A stretch of DNA of 9,996 bases, taken from Pseudonocardiales bacterium. GTDB taxonomy: Bacteria; Actinomycetota; Actinomycetes; Mycobacteriales; Jatrophihabitantaceae. Positions 6,398-9,996 of this stretch are shown piece after piece (within the stretch, counting starts at the first letter, position 1; each line of letters starts with the position of its first letter). Made by a program: the position numbers and the translations under genes. A model generated the notes under the pieces. It ran no database searches. It was not told where the DNA came from and worked only from the letters and a program-made list of their open reading frames with translations. Location: positions 1-9,996 of the forward strand of contig JAVEEO010000290.1 in assembly GCA_030840415.1 (NCBI GenBank). The letters are read 5' to 3'.

Positions 6398-6823
6398 TCA
6401 ACCTCGGCTGCGCTGGTCCGCTCCGCGTGGAATCTCGGCCACTGCCTGGACTTCGACCAGGGCGTCGTCGTCCCACAGCCGGGCGATGCCGATGCCGGCC
6501 ATCGCCGGGTATTCGGTGCCGGCCAGCCGCCGCCACACCGCACCGATCTCGCGGGCGTGTGCCCGGTAGTCGGCGACGTCGACGATGAAGACGGTGACGG
6601 TGGCCAGGTGCTCGGGCGCACCGCCGGCGGCGGCCAGCGCGGTCAGCAGGTTGGACAGCGCCTGCTCGAACTGCTCGACGACGCCGGTGCCGACGATGGC
6701 GCCGGACTTGTCGAGCGCGGTCTGCCCGGCCAGGTAGACCCGGACCGTGTCGGTGGCGCGGACCGCGTGCGAGAAGCCGGACGGCCGGCCCAGTGAGTCG
6801 GGATTGATCCGCTCCAGGCTCAT
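6398..6823 (-). CDS. RidA/YjgF/YER057c-family protein lacking the catalytic arginine
   Basis: 141 residues, the normal size for this small trimeric family. Seen: SGFSHAV at 15-21, VYLAGQTALDKSG at 29-41 (family signature area), LATVTVFIVDV near 73-83 and the C-terminal strand ALVEVQAVAEIP at 121-132. RidA hydrolyses reactive enamine/imine intermediates to ketones and ammonia. In the active family the motif is PAR; here it is PAM (106-108), while Glu124 of the following strand is kept. It therefore belongs with the Rid subgroups lacking the arginine, whose function is mostly unknown. It is the fourth gene of the unit, 13 bp after the SDR, with GGAG at 6831-6834 and a 7-base spacing. The pathway yields a 2-amino-enone, so handling of that nitrogen, or binding without catalysis, is plausible. 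Confidence 0.85.
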   Translation of the reverse strand: MSLERINPDSLGRPSGFSHAVRATDTVRVYLAGQTALDKSGAIVGTGVVEQFEQALSNLLTALAAAGGAPEHLATVTVFIVDVADYRAHAREIGAVWRRLAGTEYPAMAGIGIARLWDDDALVEVQAVAEIPRGADQRSRG

Positions 6824-6836
6824 GATTGCGCTCCGC

Positions 6837-7598
6837 TCATGATTGGACTGCTCCTCCGTCTACGTTGAGGCCCTGCCCGGTCACCGCGGCGTTGGCCACG
6901 CAGAACCGCACCGCGTCGGCCACCTCGGCGGCCTCGATCAGCCGGCCGATCGGCTGGCGCCGGGCCAGGCCGGCCCGGACGTCCTCGGCGGTGCGGCCGG
7001 TGCGTGCTGCGATTTCCTCGACGGTCCGGTCGGTCATCGGGGTGTCGACGTAGCCGGGGCAGACGGCATTGACCGTCACCCCGGTCCGGGCCAACTCGGC
7101 GGCCGCGGCCCGCACCAGGCCCAGCACGCCGTGCTTGGACGCGGTGTAGGCGGCGACCTGCGCCTCGCCACGCTTGGCCACCACCGATGCGACGACCACC
7201 ACCCGGCCCCAGCCGCGTTCGGTCATCGACGGCAGCGCCCGCCGCAGGTAGCGGAAGGGTGCGGTCAGGTTCAGCTCGAGCATCCGGTCCCAGTCCTGGT
7301 TGGAGGTCTCGGCCAGCGGGCCGGCCACCCCGGCACCGGCGCTGCAGACCAGTACCTCGACCGGCCCCCAGGTCCGCTCGATCTGCTCGAACACCGCGTC
7401 GACGGCGGTGGCGTCGGTGACGTCGGCCGGCACGCTCAGGGTCGGTCCGGGCAGCCGCGCGCCGAGCTCGTCCAGGGCGGCGCCGTCGCGGCCCAGCAGC
7501 GCCAACCGGTGGCCGTCTTGCGACAGCGCCGCTGCCACCGCCGCGCCGATGCCGCGACTGGCGCCGGTGACCAGGCAGACCCGTCCGGTAGCAGCCAT
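6837..7598 (-). CDS. Short-chain dehydrogenase/reductase, probable 3-hydroxyacyl-CoA dehydrogenase
   Basis: 253 residues, a classical cytoplasmic SDR. Seen: nucleotide-binding TGASRGIG at 11-18, acidic residue D59 in the ADV segment, CSAG (86-88 region, in place of NNAG), and the complete catalytic tetrad N110, S138, Y151, K155 (YTASK). The PGYVDTPMT stretch at 181-189 and the end GLNVDGGAVQS are typical. NAD(P)H-dependent SDRs in such clusters oxidise or reduce ring or acyl alcohol/ketone groups; here a 3-hydroxyacyl-CoA dehydrogenase step after the crotonase is the likely job. ATG 7598 is three bases after the crotonase stop (7602), so translation is probably coupled; only a weak GGG-type site is visible inside the upstream gene. 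The exact substrate cannot be read from the sequence. Confidence 0.88.
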   Translation of the reverse strand: MAATGRVCLVTGASRGIGAAVAAALSQDGHRLALLGRDGAALDELGARLPGPTLSVPADVTDATAVDAVFEQIERTWGPVEVLVCSAGAGVAGPLAETSNQDWDRMLELNLTAPFRYLRRALPSMTERGWGRVVVVASVVAKRGEAQVAAYTASKHGVLGLVRAAAAELARTGVTVNAVCPGYVDTPMTDRTVEEIAARTGRTAEDVRAGLARRQPIGRLIEAAEVADAVRFCVANAAVTGQGLNVDGGAVQS

Positions 7599-7601
7599 CC
7601 G

Positions 7602-8432
7602 CTACTGCCCGGTCCAGCGCGGCGGTCGGCGCTCGTTGAACGCGGCGTGGAACTCGGCGTGGTCGTCGGTGGTCATCAGCAGCGCCTGGGTCATCGCATC
7701 CAGCTCCATCGCGCCGGCCAGTGACATGTCCAGCTCCCGGGTGATCAGCGCCTTGGTCTGGGCATAGGCCAGCGCCGGACCCTCGGCCAGCCGGGTCGCG
7801 AGCCTGGCCACCGCGCCGTCCAGCTCGTCGTCGGCGACCAGCTCGCTGACCAGGCCGAAGTGGTCGGCGGTGGCCGCGTCGATGGTGTCGCCGAGCATCA
7901 GCAGCTGGGTGGCCCGGCCGGCGCCGACCATCCGGGGCAGCAGGTAGGCCGCGCCCATGTCGCCGCCGGACAGCCCGACCTTGGTGAACAGGAAGGCGAA
8001 GCGTGCCGAGCGGGTGACCACCCGGAAGTCCGAGGCCAGCGCGATCACCGACCCCGCGCCGGCCGCGACCCCCTGGATGCCGGACACGATCGGCACCGAC
8101 ACCTCGCGCATCGCCCGAATCAGGTCACCGGTCATCTTGGTGAAGGCCATCAGTTCGCGCGGACGCATCCGGATCAGCTCGCCGATGATCTCGTTGACGT
8201 CGCCGCCGGCGCAGAAGGCCTTGCCGGCGCCCCGGATCACCAGCACCCGGATGTCGGAACGGTAGGGCAGCTGCAGCACCAGGTCGCGCAGGTCGGCATA
8301 GCTCTCGAAGGTCAGCGGGTTCAGCTTCTCCGGCCGGTTCAAGGTGACGGTGGCGATGCCGTCGGCCACCGCGAAGTCGAAGTGCTGCCAGTCGTCGGTG
8401 AGCGGGACCGAGGCCCGGAACCGGTTCGTCAT
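7602..8432 (-). CDS. Crotonase-fold (enoyl-CoA hydratase/isomerase family) protein without canonical glutamates
   Basis: 276 residues. The crotonase fold and CoA oxyanion hole are clear: AFCAGGDV at 72-79 and GVAAGAG at 121-127. The two glutamates used by enoyl-CoA hydratases are absent: the first aligns with Val129 (GAGSVIAL) and the second with Phe149 (FAFLFTKVG). The segment KVGLSGGDMGAAYL at 151-164 instead resembles the KVG...G(S/A)AYL stretch of MenB/BadI-type crotonases, and offers Asp158. It is thus likely to do a different step from simple hydration, possibly hydrolytic or retro-Claisen ring opening of the cyclic CoA ester. ATG 8432 has a perfect AGGAGGT at 8439-8445 with six-base spacing, the strongest ribosome site in the window. 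It is second in the unit, after an 83-bp tandem repeat separating it from the dehydrogenase gene. Confidence 0.87.
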   Translation of the reverse strand: MTNRFRASVPLTDDWQHFDFAVADGIATVTLNRPEKLNPLTFESYADLRDLVLQLPYRSDIRVLVIRGAGKAFCAGGDVNEIIGELIRMRPRELMAFTKMTGDLIRAMREVSVPIVSGIQGVAAGAGSVIALASDFRVVTRSARFAFLFTKVGLSGGDMGAAYLLPRMVGAGRATQLLMLGDTIDAATADHFGLVSELVADDELDGAVARLATRLAEGPALAYAQTKALITRELDMSLAGAMELDAMTQALLMTTDDHAEFHAAFNERRPPRWTGQ

Positions 8433-8445
8433 TTCAGGACCTCCT

Positions 8446-8611
8446 GCTCTTCGCGCGAGCGCTCATCGCGGGCTCGCTCCGCGCCTCACTCGCTGGCGCT
8501 CGCTCGATGCTCACCCGCTGCCTTCCTTGCTCTTCGCGCAAGCGCTCATCGCGGGCTCGCTCCGCGCCTCACTCGCTGGCGCTCGCTCGATGCTCACCCG
8601 CTACCTTCCTG
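8446..8611. repeat. 83-bp tandem duplication, two near-identical copies
   Basis: Copy 1 (8446-8528) and copy 2 (8529-8611) both start GCTCTTCGCGC and differ at three positions (8457/8540, 8520/8603 and the last base). The unit is full of GAGCG/CGCTC words and contains CGAGCGC...GCGCTCG arms about 30 bases apart, so it can fold. Copy 2 overlaps the final codons and stop of the acyl-CoA dehydrogenase. Copy 1 repeats these in frame order as a vestigial E-G-S-G-stop, and ends next to the ribosome site of the crotonase gene. The 83-base period is not coding. It fills the 161-bp gap between the two genes. Confidence 0.9.
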
Positions 8612-9757
8612 CCGGGTCTGGGTTGCCCGCTGAACCAGCGAACGGCCGATGATGGTGCGCTGCACCTCCGAGGCTCCCTCGTAGATCCGTGGAGCCCGCA
8701 CGTCGCGGTACAGCCGCTCCAGCAGGTGGCCGCGCTGCAGCGCCCGCGCGCCGTGCAGTTGCATGGCGGTGTCGACGACGTACTGGGCGCTCTCGGTGGC
8801 GAACAGCTTGGCCATCGCCGCCTGCCGGGTGAGCTGGGCCGGCGGGGCGCCTGCGTCATGCGCCGCGGCCGCGGCATAGACCAGCAACCGGCTCGCCTCC
8901 ACCCGGGTGGCCATCTCGGCGAGCAGGTGGCTGACCGCCTGCTGGTCGCTGAGCGGGCCGCCGAAGGCCTGCCGCCGAGTGGTGTGGGACAGCGCTGCGT
9001 CCAGCGCCGCCTGCGCCATCCCCACCGCGAAGGCTCCGACGCTCGGCCGCAGCACGTCCAGGGTCCGCATCGCCACCTTGAAGCCGGCGTCCACCTCGCC
9101 CACCACGTCGGCCGGGCCGACCCGGACGCCGTCGAAGACCAGCCGGCCCAGCGCGTGCGGGGCCAGCATGTCCAGGTGCTCACCGGTCAGGCCGGCCGAG
9201 TCGCCGGCCACCACGAAAGCGGTTATGCCCCGGGCCCGGGCGTCCGGGGTGGTCCGGGCGAAGACGGTGTAGACGTCGGCCTCGGGGGCATTGGAGATCC
9301 AGGTCTTCTCGCCGGTCAGCCGCCAGCCGTCGCCGTCCGGCTCGGCCCGCAACCGCAACGCGGCGGCATCGGATCCGGCCTCGTCCTCCGACAGCGCGAA
9401 GGACGCCACCACGGTGCCGGCCGCCACCGGGTCCCGGTACCGGGCGGCCTGGCCTTCGGTGCCGAACAGCAGGAACGGGTAGCTGCCCAGTGCCTGCAGT
9501 GCCAGTGCGGTCTCGGCGTCGGTGCACACTTCGGCCAGCGCCTCGCGCAGCAGGCACAGCTCCATGGCGGCGGCCGAACGCCCGGTGCCGCCGAACAGCC
9601 GGGACAGCAGGCCGTGGCTACCCATCGCCGCCAGCAGCGGGCGGTTCACGCTGCCCTCGACACCCTGCTCGGCAAGCGGCACGAGTTCGGCGGCGGCGAT
9701 TTCACGTACCTGCCGCAGGTAGCTGCGCTGCTCGTCGGTCAGTGCGAAGGCGGCCAT
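8594..9757 (-). CDS. Acyl-CoA dehydrogenase (FadE-like)
   Basis: 387 residues from ATG 9757, standard for the family. Seen: FAD/substrate segment FALSEDEAGSDA at 120-131, WISNAP at 153-158, RRQAFGGPLSDQQAV at 261-275, QLHGARAL at 333-340 and the end IYEGASEVQRTIIGR (358-372) with the probable catalytic base Glu360. The enzyme removes two hydrogens alpha,beta to a CoA thioester, passing electrons to ETF. In this cluster it probably desaturates a cyclic or opened-ring CoA intermediate. AGGAG at 9762-9766 lies four bases before ATG 9757. An in-frame TTG at 9814 would add 19 residues, but it falls upstream of or at the predicted transcript start and lacks a ribosome site. It is the first gene of the unit running to RidA. 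Its last codons lie in a duplicated 83-bp unit. Confidence 0.9.
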   Translation of the reverse strand: MAAFALTDEQRSYLRQVREIAAAELVPLAEQGVEGSVNRPLLAAMGSHGLLSRLFGGTGRSAAAMELCLLREALAEVCTDAETALALQALGSYPFLLFGTEGQAARYRDPVAAGTVVASFALSEDEAGSDAAALRLRAEPDGDGWRLTGEKTWISNAPEADVYTVFARTTPDARARGITAFVVAGDSAGLTGEHLDMLAPHALGRLVFDGVRVGPADVVGEVDAGFKVAMRTLDVLRPSVGAFAVGMAQAALDAALSHTTRRQAFGGPLSDQQAVSHLLAEMATRVEASRLLVYAAAAAHDAGAPPAQLTRQAAMAKLFATESAQYVVDTAMQLHGARALQRGHLLERLYRDVRAPRIYEGASEVQRTIIGRSLVQRATQTRQEGSG

Positions 9758-9815
9758 TGCACTCCTGAGTTCCGCGGGGACGGGCTGGCTCTGCGGCACG
9801 TCGCGATCCGGCAAG

Positions 9816-9843
9816 AGCCTAGCGAAGTCGCGACGACCGTCGA
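9816..9843 (-). promoter_or_regulatory. Candidate promoter of the dehydrogenase-crotonase-SDR-RidA unit
   Basis: On the minus strand TCGACG (9843-9838) and TAGGCT (9821-9816, a frequent actinobacterial -10) are 16 bases apart. A start near 9809 would give a leader of about 50 bases to ATG 9757. The match is moderate. Confidence 0.4.
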
Positions 9844-9850
9844 CGTCGCG
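9829..9850. promoter_or_regulatory. Inverted repeat CGCGACG-N8-CGTCGCG over the dehydrogenase -35
   Basis: Perfect 7-base arms with an 8-base centre cover the candidate -35 and most of the spacer. The right arm merges into CGCGCGATAC (9847-9856), which recurs at 4756-4765 upstream of the ligase. It is a plausible operator for PaaX or another regulator. Confidence 0.4.
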
Positions 9851-9877
9851 CGATACCCATGCAACCCACAGTAACTG

Positions 9878-9902
9878 GCAGGCCGGGCGTCACGCGGCCT
9901 GC
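9878..9902 (-). terminator. Stem-loop over the stop codon of the upstream gene
   Basis: GCAGGCCG (9878-9885) and CGGCCTGC (9895-9902) form a perfect 8-bp stem; the 9-base loop contains the TGA stop (9892-9890) of the partial upstream gene. It is the likely transcript end before the dehydrogenase promoter, though it lacks a U-run. Confidence 0.5.
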
Positions 9903-9996
9903 GGCGGCTGCTGGAGCGCCGACAGCACCGTGTCGAGCACCCGGAGCGCGCCGGCCTTGTCGAGCGGGTTGTTGCCGTTGCCGCACTTGGGCGACT
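9890..9996 (-). CDS. C-terminal 34 residues of an unrecognised protein
   Basis: The minus strand enters the window mid-gene and reads SPKCGNGNNPLDKAGALRVL followed by DTVLSALQQPPQAA and a TGA at 9892-9890. The frame has clear actinobacterial third-position G/C bias and ends in a stem-loop, which supports a real gene end. The C-G-N-G-N-N stretch and the amphipathic tail are distinctive, but I cannot assign a family. It lies 132 bp upstream of the dehydrogenase start in the same direction, separated by a probable terminator and promoter, so it is likely outside the pathway operon. Confidence 0.6.
   Translation of the reverse strand, partial: SPKCGNGNNPLDKAGALRVLDTVLSALQQPPQAA

Noticed and set aside
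8446..8611. CRISPR array
   Set aside because: Only two copies directly abutting with no unique spacers, and the unit overlaps a gene end.
9758..9814. TTG start adding 19 residues to the dehydrogenase
   Set aside because: No ribosome site, next to the predicted transcript start, and the family normally begins near the ATG at 9757, which has AGGAG.
8507..9874. 455-codon plus-strand open frame across the repeat and dehydrogenase
   Set aside because: It starts in the tandem repeat and is antisense to a clear acyl-CoA dehydrogenase.
1..9996. tRNA, rRNA, transposase or phage genes
   Set aside because: No cloverleaf, rRNA or transposase/integrase sequence was seen on either strand by reading.

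Overview
The window is about 70% G+C by eye, uses GTG and ATG starts behind GGAG-type ribosome binding sites, and carries dense rightward shadow ORFs opposite leftward genes. The gene types (PaaX regulator, mycobacterial/actinobacterial-style FadE, EchA and SDR proteins, a TRIC-type membrane protein) point to an actinomycete (Actinomycetota). I cannot name the genus from sequence alone.

Layout, left to right. 1-90: start of a TRIC-family channel gene leaving the window (minus). 91-573: noncoding, with two sets of short tandem repeats. 574-2955: a fused flavin monooxygenase / old-yellow-enzyme-type reductase (minus). 3069-4691: a benzoate-CoA-ligase-type acyl-CoA synthetase (minus). 4692-4845: divergent control region. 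4846-5697: PaaX-family regulator (plus). 5731-6339: four-helix membrane protein (minus). 6398-9757: four genes, all minus, transcribed in the order acyl-CoA dehydrogenase, crotonase-fold protein, SDR, RidA-like protein. 9890-9996: C-terminal end of an unrecognised protein (minus).

The genes fit the aerobic, CoA-dependent 2-aminobenzoate (anthranilate) pathway known from Azoarcus evansii. The ligase makes 2-aminobenzoyl-CoA. The fused enzyme (2-aminobenzoyl-CoA monooxygenase/reductase type) hydroxylates and reduces the ring to a non-aromatic 2-amino-5-oxocyclohex-1-ene carboxyl-CoA. Beta-oxidation-like enzymes (dehydrogenase, crotonase, SDR) then process and open the ring, and a RidA-like protein may help with the enamine/imine nitrogen. 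PaaX proteins sense aryl-CoA thioesters, so the regulator probably reads the ligase product. Salicylate or another ortho-substituted benzoate is the main alternative substrate.

The most unusual points are: a crotonase lacking both canonical catalytic glutamates; a RidA-family protein lacking the catalytic arginine; a 14-bp stem between ligase and monooxygenase that is complete only in the mRNA strand (one G-U pair); an 83-bp tandem duplication that copies the last codons of the dehydrogenase; and a 10-bp sequence shared by the two pathway promoters.
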